DNA from: Monoraphidium neglectum
Lineage: Eukaryota; Chlorophyta; Chlorophyceae; Sphaeropleales; Selenastraceae
Length of the DNA: 14,295 bases
NCBI RefSeq assembly: GCF_000611645.1
Contig: NW_014012201.1
Location: 1-14,295 of the forward strand
Reading direction: 5' to 3'
The notes beneath the pieces are model-generated. The model worked only from the letters and a program-made list of their open reading frames with translations. It made no database searches and had not been told where the DNA came from. Numbering within the stretch: position 1 is the stretch's first letter; each line of letters starts with the position of its first letter. Position numbers and translations under genes: made by a program. Shown here one piece after another: positions 1 through 8,832 of this stretch.

Positions 1-203
1 GCCCCGCCCCCTCACTAAAGCCTCCTGCCTGCACAAGGTGCCTGCACAAGGCAAACCCATCCACCCAGCTCCCACCGCCAACACCCCAAGCGGCTTGCCA
101 GCCGCCAACTGCCTTGCCTCGGTCACGCTCGCAGTGCGTCGCTCCCCGCTCGAACCCATTCGCGTGCTCCTGGGCCCTCTTGCGAATTCGAATTTGAACG
201 CAG
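1..203 (+). other. Intron of AMP deaminase gene (5' part outside window)
   Basis: No exon of the AMP deaminase family is recognisable here in any frame. The family's catalytic segment, which should come just before the first visible exon, is missing, so this is read as the 3' part of an intron. It ends in a GCAG acceptor at 200-203, just after an AT-rich stretch with the palindrome aattcgaatt. A short duplication of tgcctgcacaagg occurs around 37-55. Confidence 0.75.
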
Positions 204-1052
204 GTGTGGAAGCTGAGCGCCACTGATCTGTGCGAGATCGCGCGCAACGGGGTGCTGCACAGCGGCTTCCCGCACGCCTGCAAGAAGCACTGGGTCGCGG
301 GTGAGCGCGGGGGGCCGGTGCGCCAGGGGTGCTATGGGCAAGCCACGCGCGCCCAGCGGCCGCTTGCATGCCTCGGTGCGCTCCCTGCTTGTGTTGGCGC
401 GTCTATGCGCGGCAGCAGCAGTCGCGTGGATCCGTTGCTGGGCCTCATGGGTGCTTAGGGGCTCCCACCACCCGCCTGCACTTGAGCCAACATTTGAGTA
501 GCCAATCTCACAGCGAGCGCAGCTTCCACACCCAGCTTTCAGGTTCCCCTCAAAGTCCAAGCTCACTATTATATATATCCAACACTTTGTTGCTTCGTTT
601 GACCCGCAGAGGAGTACTGGCGGCCGGGCCCGGACGGCAACGACATCCAGAAGACCAACGTGCCCAACCTGCGCATGCGCTTCCGCCTGGACTCGTACCA
701 GGTGCGCAACGCCGCCACCTTCCAAAAGGCGGCCGTGAACATCCACGGCTCGTATGCTCGCTGGAGCCCAGGGCAGGCTGAGGATCGGCAGGCGTGCTTT
801 CTGCTGCAGTGTCTGGGTGCGTGGGAGCACAAGGCTTTCAGGCCACGCGGAGGCGTCCTGCAGCGGACCTCTGAATACAGTGCCACGTCATTGTGCGGTG
901 GCTCCCGAGCGGCCGGCCGGCCTGCTGACCCCACCGCCTGCATTTTATGGCCCCCTCGCGCGCGCACTCAGGACGAGACGCGGCTCGTGCTGGGCGGCGC
1001 GCTGTCGCACCAGGCGCGGCGGCAGGCGGCGCTGGCGGCGCGCGGGGACTGA
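204..1052 (+). CDS. AMPD: AMP deaminase, C-terminal end (3 exons, 5' partial)
   Basis: AMP deaminase hydrolyses AMP to IMP and ammonia in purine salvage and energy balance. Exons are 204-300, 610-701 and 972-1052 (TGA at 1050-1052), giving 89 codons plus stop. Donors are GTGAGC at 301 and GTGCGC at 702; acceptors are CGCAG ending at 609 and CTCAG ending at 971. The spliced protein carries two family blocks: VWKLSATDLCEIARNGV, then HSGFPHACKKHW and, across the first junction, GPDGNDIQKTNVPNLRMRF. These match the last ~70 residues of plant FAC1 and animal AMPDs closely. The metal-binding catalytic residues lie upstream, outside the window. The final ~17 residues (from ALSHQARRQ) are a lineage-specific basic tail. 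Oddities are G for the usual S in ARNSV, and a second intron (702-971) of 270 bases that is open in frame, so its retention would add 90 residues. The identification is very secure; the second donor was chosen because it restores the family spacing FRLDSYQDETRLVLG. Confidence 0.94.
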
Positions 1053-2016
1053 GCGCACGGTGGCGGCCGGGCGCGGGGAGCAACGGGTGGGCGTGCGGCG
1101 GGAGCAGGCGGCCGCGCCCGGGGTGATGCGAGATGTGTCGCGTTTTTCCATGTCAGACGTCAGCAGGAGCCGTGGGGTGGGGCAACGGGGAGGGTCGCGG
1201 GAGCATAAACGCGGCGATTCTAGAAACGTTGGCAGGTGGCTTGGCCCCATTCTATGGGCGCGCCACGGGGCCGCGCCGGGCACCAGCATGCAGAGAGGAT
1301 CGGGGCACGAGCAGCGTGTGCCTGGTATGCACTGAAACCCTGTTTGTTTGGGTTTCATGTTGTGGAGCTTCTTGCTTGGATTTGTACTATCTTTTTGCGG
1401 CTTCTTTAATTGGCTTGCAACTTCAGGAGATTCGATTGTGTTCCTTGATGATTTGCAGCCCCACGCAAACCAAGGCGGAGCTGATCCCGCTCGTGGGCGG
1501 CGGCCGGGCAACCGCACGGCGGCGGGGAGGCCGCCTTGCAATTGCGGCCCGCCACCGCGCTGCCCGCGGGCAGCCGCATCTGTCGAGACGGTTTGCCAAG
1601 TCATGTTCTCCCTGGCGTTGGGCGGGCGCACTGGGCAGCGGCAGCGCGTATTGGCGCAGGCCCTGCACCTCGCGCCCTGCAGCTGGCTCCGCACTTGGTT
1701 TGGGAAGGCTTGCTGTAGTGCTGTGTGCGGCTCTAGTGCATCGATGTGGGAAGTCCCGCGTTGATCGGCTGTCCGCTTTTTTCAGCGGGCCTCTTTCGCT
1801 GAGCCTGCGCTGCGCTGCCTCTTGCACAGTAATCATATCACAGTCACACCCACGTGCAGCCGGGAGCGTGAGCCCTCCCGACTAGCGGCTGCATGCGCAA
1901 TTCAACTCGCTGCCATTCTCCAGTTTCAACAATGTCAACCTGCAGCAACAGAGGGAACCAGCGCCAGCTGCAGCGACGTTGAACCGATTGAGCTGTCACT
2001 GTTCAAAACATACTAT
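1053..2016. other. Convergent 3' intergenic region (two 3' UTRs)
   Basis: This stretch lies between the stop codons of AMP deaminase (plus) and the AASDH homologue (minus), so it must hold both 3' UTRs. I see no supported gene. Open frames exist on both strands but have no family resemblance and are expected in GC-rich DNA. The part around 1335-1460 is T-rich on the plus strand. The chlorophyte poly(A) signal TGTAA was not found on either strand, so the 3' ends cannot be placed. A small stem (ccgct/agcgg around 1773-1788 with a T-rich loop) is present but weak. Confidence 0.6.
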
Positions 2017-2245
2017 CTACCCACGCAGCCGCACGCAGTACAAGTGGTCGTCCCTGCAGCCGAATACAATGAGCGTCCCGGCGACTCTGGGCACGCCTGG
2101 CCGAGGGTGGCAGGGCGCCGGCACCGCCACAGGTGATGAAAACAGGTCTGCGGGCAGCTGTGCGCACGCGACCAGCTGTGACCTGCGATCACTGGTGTCG
2201 CTGCGGTTGCCAAATCGGCCGCTGCTGCTAAGGTCCGCCCCCGGT

Positions 2246-2300
<55 letters not shown>

Positions 2301-3936
2301 GCTGCTCCAGCTGCTGCTCCAGCTGCTGTTCCAGCTGCTGCTCCAGCTGCTGCTCCAGCTGCTGCTCATGCTGCTGCCGCCAAGGTTGCTTGTCGCCATG
2401 CAGCGCCACGAGCGTCCCGCCACTGCAGCAGACAATGACGGCCCCGTCTGGTGCCACAGACGGGGCCGCGGAGATGGGGCCTGCCCCGACGCTAGCGCAC
2501 CACAGCTGTCCGAGAAGGGGATGGGGAGAAGGGGACGCGGTGATGCAGCCGGCAATCAGTTGGTCCAGAGAGCAGCACTCTATGCTTCTCACCAGGCACA
2601 TGGACTGGCTGGCTCACGGACTGGATGGCAGCGAACCCACCGCCCGCAGCATCGGCTTGCTCGTCCCAGCCCCACACCGGCCGGCCAGCCGCCCTCTCAC
2701 CTCCGCGCCATCAACTGCAGCCAGGCAGTAAACCTTGCCCGCATGCGTCGCCGCCAGAACGTAGCCGGGCGGAAGCCCTGCAGGCTCCACCGCCAGGTCA
2801 GCAAACAGCTGCCCTGCCAGCTGGACACGCCAGGCCTCCGAGCCGTTGGCGGTCCGCAGGCCCCTGACGCAGCCGTCCACGTGGCCGCACACCAGCAGCT
2901 GCCCGACAGCTTCCCGGGTGCCAAGGCCCATCGCAACCGCGCTGCCGTCGCCACCGCCTTGGCCTCGAGCGACGCCCGGAGCGCTGAAGACCGGCGCAGG
3001 CCCCGGGCTGCTCCACAATTGCCGAAGCTCAAAAGTGGCGCTGCTGCCGACAGGCATCGTGCTGGCCAGCTGTACCGCCGCCACCGAGCCGTCCAGCAGC
3101 GCGACGAAGGCGGAGCGGCTGGGGGGTTGCGAGAACGCCACGTGAGCTGAGCAGGCCGCAGGGAGGGGGAACCTGTGTGGTTGGAAGGCATCACGCAGTC
3201 GGGCTCAAGGTGCTATGCCTTCAGGATCCCCTTGCTGTGAGTCCAGGCTGCACGCCTTGTTCTGCCACAGCTAAGCGAGATGCAGCCACTCGAAAACCAT
3301 TTAGCGCCCCTAAGTGCGGCGATGCACCCACCTCAGCACAACTCCTTGCTCCCCAGGCTGCACCGCCAGCAGCTCCCGCCCATGCGTGCCGATCCACCAC
3401 CACCCGACCCCAGGCCACGGGTCGACCGCGGGCGCGGCGCGCAGCTCGCCGCCGCAGCCGACCTCCCGCAGCAGCGCCCCTGAGGCCAGGTCCAGGCAGC
3501 AGAGCCGCCCGCCGCTGCAGGCAACGGCGACCTCCTGCAGGCGCGGCTCGGCCGCCAGGCCGGCGTCAGCACGCCCTGGCAGCGACGCCCGCCAGAGGCA
3601 GGCGCCGCTGGCCGCGTCGAACGCCGCCGCGGCGCCGCTGTGGGAGCACGCAAGCGCGACTGCAACCGGGTGGCATCGCTGCCGCTGGACGCTCCCGGCA
3701 GTGCGGCCTTCATTGTCACCTGCTGGCGGCGAATGGTAGAGCGTGATCAGCTCTGCCGCTGCATCGACACACAGCCCCAGGGGCTGTCGCCACACGACCT
3801 CAAGGGAAGGGCCTCGGTCGGGACCTTGCTGTCCCTGCCTCGCGGGTGGACGTGCTGTTTGGGCTGCTGCAGTAACTGCTGCTGCTGCTGCTGTTCCTGC
3901 TGCTGCTGCTGCTGCTGCCGATGATGAAGATGCTGC

Positions 3937-4010
<74 letters not shown>

Positions 4011-4327
4011 GCAATATCAATGATGAAGCAGCCGCTGAAATCGGTTCCTCCGTTAATGCTTCTAAGGACTTGGCAGGGACACATGTGGAGCCAGGCAGCA
4101 CACGCCGCAGATGGCCGGCGGGGCCGTAGATGATACCCGACATCACTGCCTGCAGGGCACTATGCAGCATCCCCTTGGCAGCGCAACCTCCTGCTGCTGC
4201 TGCTGCCGTCTCTGCCACCGCTGCTCCTGCAACGGCTTCGCTGTGCTCTGAGCCGCTGCTCAACCGAATGGCAGCATAATCGCTCTGCTGCTGCTGTTCC
4301 TGCTGCTGCTGTTGCTGTTGCTGCTGC

Positions 4328-4360
<33 letters not shown>

Positions 4361-4447
4361 AGCTGCTGCTGCAGCTGCTGCTGCTGCAGCTGCTGCTGCA
4401 GCTGCTGCTGCTGCTGCAGCTGCTGCTGCTGCTGCAGCTGCTGCTGC

Positions 4448-4492
<45 letters not shown>

Positions 4493-6254
4493 AGCTGCTG
4501 CTGCTGTACCCCTGTCGACGCTGCGGGGACCGGCGCCGCTCCCAGCTCAAACACCAACCGCCGCCGCTTTGCTGCTGGCACAAGGCCCTCCTCCTCCACC
4601 TGATCTGCCGCCTGCCCTGGACCTTCATTGCCGCCGTGGCGTGCTGCCCCTGCACTAGCAACCGCTGCCTGCCGCTGCAGCCGTAGCGCCGCTGCGAGCG
4701 AGCGCGCGCTGGGGTATGCAAACACCAGCCGAACGTCAATCCCTAGCCCAGCTGCCGCCTTGGCCGCTGCCAACGAGTCGCCGCCGCCATGTGAGAAGAA
4801 GTCAGAAGTGGCCTCGAGTGAGACAGCCTGTGCGGCGCCAAGCGCAGCTGCAAAAGCTACCATCACCTGCGACTCTGAGGGGGCCGGCCTCGCATGCTGT
4901 GGCGGCGCCAGTGGTACCAGCAGGCTGCCGTCAGCGGCCGTGGCAGGTGCCGGGCGTGGCTGCTCGCCGACAAGAGCGGCTGTAGCTGCAGGCATGCCCG
5001 TCGATGCACGGCCGGCTGCAGCATCAGCGACACCACCAGCAGAGGCGGGAGGCGGAAGCTGCCCGCGCAGCACCTTGCCGGCAGCCGACCGCGGCAGGCT
5101 GTCCAACAGGATATACACGGCGGGACGAGCGGCGGACGGAAGGGAGGCCGCCGCCGCTGCCCTGAGACCGGCGACGAGCTGGACTGGTGCTGCGGCGTTT
5201 GTGTCTGCACCCTCGTTCGCCTCACCCTCTGTCAGCTGCTGCTGCTGCTGCTGCTGCTGCTCCTGCTGCTGCACTTCCAGCAGCACCTCATTCCCCTGGT
5301 CCCCCACCACGTAGGCGGCCAGCAGCGAGTCCTGACGCCGCCTCGGGTGCGGCCACACACGTGCGGCGGCGGCCGCCACGCCGGTCTGGGTGGCAAGAAA
5401 GCGCTCGACGGCCAGGAGGTCGACCCTAACGCCGCCGACCTTGGCTTGCAGGTGGTCGGCGCGGCCCAGGATCAGCAGGGACCCTGGTGGCGGCAGGGGG
5501 CAAGGGGTCTGGGTATTGGTCTGGCGGCGCGGGATGGCCGGGTGACGCGGGACGGCAGGTTGGGGGGTGGCGCCGCGGCAGGCAGGAAATGGCGGATGCA
5601 TCAAAACAGCTACCAGCAAGAGGTTATGCCGCCTTATTCAGTCAAGGGCTGGCAAGCCGAAGTTTCAAACAGCTGGTCAGGCAGGGGCTGCTCACCATCC
5701 GGCAGCAGGCGCCCCAAGTCGCCAGTCCTGAACCACCGCCGCTCCGCCTGCTCGCCGCCCGCCTCGCCGCCGGGCCCTGCAACCCAAGACGGCGGAGCGG
5801 CCGCCGCGCTGCCAGTTTCACCCCCTGCCGCGGCTGCTTCCGCGTCCATCGCATCTGCGCTTGAGACAACCCGATTACTTTTGCTGGCCCCTTGCGCGCC
5901 CAGCGGTGCTGTCAGCTCAGGCAGGCGTAGGGCAAAGCGTCTGAAGCGCGACGCAGCCTCGGAGCCTGCCGACAGGTAGCCTGCCGCCAAGCCCTCTCCC
6001 GCCACCCAGACCTCCCCAGCCTGCCCCCAGGGCACGGCCTCGGGAGCCGCCTGCATGCTGGATTTTGGCTGGCCGACACCAGGCTCAGCGGCCATATTCC
6101 CATCTGCCTCGCCGGTGTCGTCGACGTTGACTCCTGACCCGCGGCAGATTGCGATTTGGGTGTTGGAGACCGGAAGGCCAACAGGCACCCATAGGGTGCT
6201 CTGCAGCAGGCTCGTCGCTGCTGGTGCTGCTGGTGCTGCTGGTGATGGTGGTGG

Positions 6255-6297
<43 letters not shown>

Positions 6298-8291
6298 TGG
6301 CCAAGAGCCTGAGGCCCTCCATGCTCGTCGCCGCCGCTAGCCGGCCTCGCCGCGGGAGCGGCGAGCACCTTAGGCACGGGCGTCGTGGCAACGACACCAG
6401 CCGCCCAAGCCCGCACATCCTGGCACGCGCAGTCAGCCGACACTTCGGTCGACCCTGGGACTCGGGAGCGCGGGCGTCGGTGCACGCGTGACAGGATCAA
6501 ACAATACACGGAGACAGGACCTGCAGGCGCTGGAGCAAAGCGGTTAGCTGCGCGTCCTGTAACAAACTGGACACCTCCCACGCTGATGCCACAACGCCAC
6601 ATCCCATGACTGGAGCCTGGATGGCTCCAGGAGTGGGCGACCGCGGGATGTTGTAACAATCCTCATCCTGATCCTCCCACGTGAGGAGTGAGCACACACA
6701 CAAGTGCGCACCGCCTGTCAGCGCATCGTGCAGCCCACCGTAGAGGTTGAGGAGGCGGCAAGTGGGCGGCAGCGCCCCCAGCAGGCGCCCCGCCAAGTCA
6801 GCAGGCAGCAGCTCCCCGCTTGACACCACCTGCCGCAGCGCCAGCCGCCCGCGTTGCTGCGCCAGGTGAGGCGCCATGAGCTCCAGCACCGAGGGAATGC
6901 TGCCCTGCCAGTGTACAAAGCGGACGTGGGGTGCGAATGGAACAATAACAAGCGAGGAGCGAGCTTCACGCCTTCCTGACAGCTGCTTCCCCTATTTGGT
7001 TGACTGCATAAAGGCTCCATGTTGATCACACATGCGACGAGCTGCCCCCTTGGACTCAATTATGCACAAAGTGAGCGCGCACCAAGTGTGTCACGCCGTG
7101 CGCAGCCAGCGCGTCGACCGTTGTCGCCGGCCGCAGCGCCCAGCCCTCCGGCAGCACCACCGAGTCTGCGCCGGCCAGCAGCGGCGCAAACACCTCCCAG
7201 ACATGGTCCACGAACGCCGGCGACGTCGCGAGCGCGACCCTGTCCCCGCGCAGCAGCGGGTACGCGCGCTGCGCCCAGCGGCAGCGGTTGGCGAGGCCGG
7301 CGGCGGTGCCGCAGACGCCCAGGGGCTCCCCAGTCGAGCCGGAGGTGAACAGCACATAGAGGAAGGGAGGGTCTGGTGGGTCAAGGGGGTCCGGGGACGC
7401 CGCCCCTGGCTGAGGGGCCTCTCCAGGCGCGTCAGCCGGGGCCGGGCGCTCCGCGGACTGGCCGCTGGGGCCGTGCCGCGCCGCGGGCGCGTCGCCCGTC
7501 CGCCTTGCTGTGACGAGGCCTCGCAGCTCGAGCGAGGGGCAGGGGTGCAACAGGCCCGGCGGGGGCGGCGCGGACGCATCGTACAGCAGTACGGCGGGCT
7601 GGGCGCGCTCTAGCAGCTCCTTGAGCCGTTGCGTGGGGAGGGCGGGGTCTAGAGGGAGGAAGGCGGCTCTGCGAGGGGGTTTGAGCAAGTGGTGGGGGAG
7701 GGCGTCTCCTTGTGGTGGGTGTGCAGGGGGCAAACAACCATGGTGGAGGTAGTAGCACATATGCCTGCAAGCTCGCTGCCGCCATGACAGGCATTTGCCA
7801 ACGTGTGTCACAAGCGCGGACCGAGGCTGCTTCTGGACTCTGCCCGGCCCAGGTGCGCACAAAGCAGAGAATCGCCAGACACATCACACGCCGCCTGGGA
7901 GCAGCCAGGCGTCGCCAAAGCCGGTGCTCACCCCGATATCAGCGTTGTAAGAACTGCTGTTACGTAGGCTGCTGAGCGCGGGATACAGACCGCAACAACA
8001 GGGTGCGATCCAGCTGAGCTTGCGCCGCCGCCAGCCGGCTGGGTCGCCGCAGGAGGCGCCTGCTGTCGGCGCCCCAGCTGGTAAGTCTGCTCCAGCAGGG
8101 GTCGGAGCACGGCTGCTGCTGCATCGGCCTGGATTGCATATGAATGTCCAACAAGCAGATGGCTCTCATCAGTGGCAGCTCCTGGTAAGCCTCACCCACC
8201 AGGTTGGCAGCATGCAACACCTGTCCAAGCAGTACTGTAAGCGGCGGCACTGGGGGATCCAGGATTGCCCCTCACCTGCTGGAGCAGACAT
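2017..8291 (-). CDS. AASDH: AASDH/ACSF4-type beta-alanine-activating enzyme homologue (8 exons, complete)
   Basis: Exons on the minus strand are 8291-8276, 8181-7932, 7668-7083, 6904-6739, 6454-5696, 5483-3332, 3172-2701 and 2505-2017. They total 4890 bases (1629 residues plus TAG at 2017-2019), and all junctions are GT-AG and keep frame. The ATG at 8291 starts MSAPAG and has an in-frame TAG shortly upstream. The adenylation domain (about residues 1-735) contains VVAVCIPRSAAYV, AFLPLDP, P-loop LFTSGSTGEPLGV (~195-205), NLYGSTEVSADC, WFRTGDLGRLLPDG, GRADHLQAKVGG and the catalytic-type lysine K729 in RSAAGKVLRG. A carrier domain follows, with phosphopantetheine serine S829 in HGGGDSLAAAK. After a ~280-residue Ala/Gln-rich linker comes a PQQ-type propeller (~1150-1629) ending FGCRDDHLYCVRL. 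This domain order is diagnostic for AASDH; animal members activate beta-alanine and load it on the carrier, and the plant role is unsettled. Oddities are that the P-loop lysines of GKPKG are E and L, and that long Q/A runs occur in exons 5, 6 and 8. At 1629 residues it is much longer than the ~1100-residue animal protein, mostly through these runs. Confidence 0.92.
2248..2368 (-). repeat. (CTG)17 run plus 12-base QQLE-encoding minisatellite in AASDH exon 8
   Basis: Bases 2248-2298 are 17 uninterrupted CTG triplets, read on the minus strand as 17 glutamines. They adjoin about five degenerate copies of a 12-base unit (ctccagctgctg on the plus strand), read as QQLE repeats. The reading frame stays open, so this is an in-frame insertion, of the order of 50 residues, into the last propeller blades. 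The 12-base unit could have evolved from the triplet run by point changes. Confidence 0.9.
3876..4007 (-). repeat. CTG triplet tract encoding poly-alanine in AASDH exon 6
   Basis: The tract is mostly CTG triplets, including an uninterrupted (CTG)20 at 3948-4007. In the exon 6 frame these are GCA codons, giving a long alanine run with Thr/Ser/Gly interruptions. It lies in the linker just before the beta-propeller. The same triplet is read as glutamine a few hundred bases away in the same exon, so the phase relative to the frame differs between tracts. Confidence 0.9.
4285..4506 (-). repeat. CTG/CAG tract encoding ~70-residue poly-glutamine in AASDH exon 6
   Basis: About 220 bases consist almost only of CTG triplets, with TTG, CAG (leucine) and a few other interruptions. 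In the exon frame this gives roughly 70 residues of glutamine with regularly placed leucines (QQQQQL and QQQL spacing) plus single K, H and E. The regular leucine spacing suggests units of 4-6 codons that expanded as blocks. The tract sits in the carrier-to-propeller linker and has coiled-coil-like character. Confidence 0.9.
5236..5272 (-). repeat. Short CTG tract (poly-Q) within the C-terminal adenylation subdomain
   Basis: A run of CTG with one CTC interruption is read as QQQEQQQQQQQQQ. It lies between VVGDQGNEVLLEV and the segment leading to the A10 lysine, an exposed loop position in adenylate-forming enzymes. It is therefore probably tolerated without loss of activity. Confidence 0.85.
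6218..6297 (-). repeat. CTG-rich tract encoding Ala/Pro-rich insert in AASDH exon 5
   Basis: GCTGCTG-type triplets, with (CTG)9 at 6257-6283, are read on the minus strand as an alanine run followed by PPPSPAAPAAPAA. This insert precedes WVPVGLPVSNTQIAI of the adenylation core. It lies after the YGSTE motif, where plant relatives also have a variable loop. Confidence 0.85.
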
Positions 8292-8606
8292 TTGTGCGAG
8301 ATGATGTTGCCGTACGGCTCCGTTCTATCTGAATTTGCTATAGCAAATAATTCAGCGCTACTCGTCGCTACTCCCCGCCTGATTTCCGAGATCAAACTCA
8401 TGATTTTACAGATCGTGCTGGCTATCATGATGAGGTAAGGTCAAAAAATATTGTACTACGGGTAGTGTATCTTCAAAGTGCCTTGAGCAAGAAAACGAAG
8501 CGAAGGCGCGACGTATGGCCTCGCTGTTGCAAGTGTGTGCCACTGTGCGAGCTGACGGTACAGTATCATACCCGACCGGGAGAGGGGGGGCACCACAGAC
8601 ACCTCC
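8292..8606 (-). promoter_or_regulatory. Probable 5' UTR/promoter of the AASDH homologue
   Basis: This is sequence directly upstream of the ATG at 8291. It is clearly richer in A/T than the gene body, especially at about 8320-8470. No convincing TATA box or initiator stands out at a fixed distance. It contains the palindrome described separately and a small actac/gtagt inverted repeat at 8455-8466. The call rests on position and base composition only. Confidence 0.4.
8329..8355. promoter_or_regulatory. AT-rich palindrome upstream of the AASDH start
   Basis: The core atttgctatagcaaat (8333-8348) is a perfect 16-base palindrome. It is flanked by ctgaa on the left and ttcag on the right, so the inverted repeat extends over the whole feature with a 3-base bulge. 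It starts about 40 bases upstream of the ATG. It could be a dimeric transcription-factor site or a hairpin in the 5' UTR; which one is unknown. Confidence 0.4.
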
Positions 8607-8832
8607 GAGTAGAGTGGAGTAGAGTAGAGTAGAGTGGAGTAGAGTAGAGTAGAGTAGAGTAGAGTGGAGTGGAGTGGAGTGGAGTGGAGTGGAGTGGAGT
8701 ACGGTAGAGTAGAGTAGACGGGAGAGTAGAGTAGACAGGGGAGTAGAGAAGCTTAGATTAGAGCAGAGTAGAGTAGAGTAGAGTAGAGTAGAGTACAGTA
8801 GAGTGATGCAGAGTACAGCAGAGTAGAGTAGA
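8607..8832. repeat. Pentamer satellite (GAGTA/GAGTG)n
   Basis: About 45 copies of a 5-base unit alternate between GAGTA and GAGTG. An uninterrupted block of GAGTG lies in the middle (about 8665-8700), followed by a degenerate part (about 8700-8770) and then mostly GAGTA again. The minus-strand reading LLYST is open only because the unit contains no stop there. I see no reason to call it coding. Confidence 0.95.

Noticed and set aside
945..1694. Long minus-strand frame overlapping the AMP deaminase 3' end
   Set aside because: Shadow of GC-rich DNA. It overlaps real exons on the other strand and has no family resemblance.
1771..1790. Small hairpin with T-rich loop as a terminator
   Set aside because: Short stem with a G-T pair. 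Hairpin terminators do not apply to nuclear mRNA genes, and chance is likely in GC-rich DNA.
2368..3150. Long plus-strand frames opposite the AASDH propeller exons
   Set aside because: Antisense shadows of exons 7 and 8. The minus-strand translation shows the propeller pattern and spliced continuity.
3921..4686. Plus-strand poly-leucine or poly-cysteine frames across CTG runs
   Set aside because: Triplet repeats are open in every frame. Only the minus-strand frame joins conserved domains on both sides.
8455..8466. Inverted repeat actac/gtagt as a regulatory site
   Set aside because: Five-base arms are expected by chance; nothing else supports it.
8607..8832. Possible CRISPR array or VNTR with spacers
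   Set aside because: The units are contiguous pentamers without spacers, and the genome is eukaryotic.
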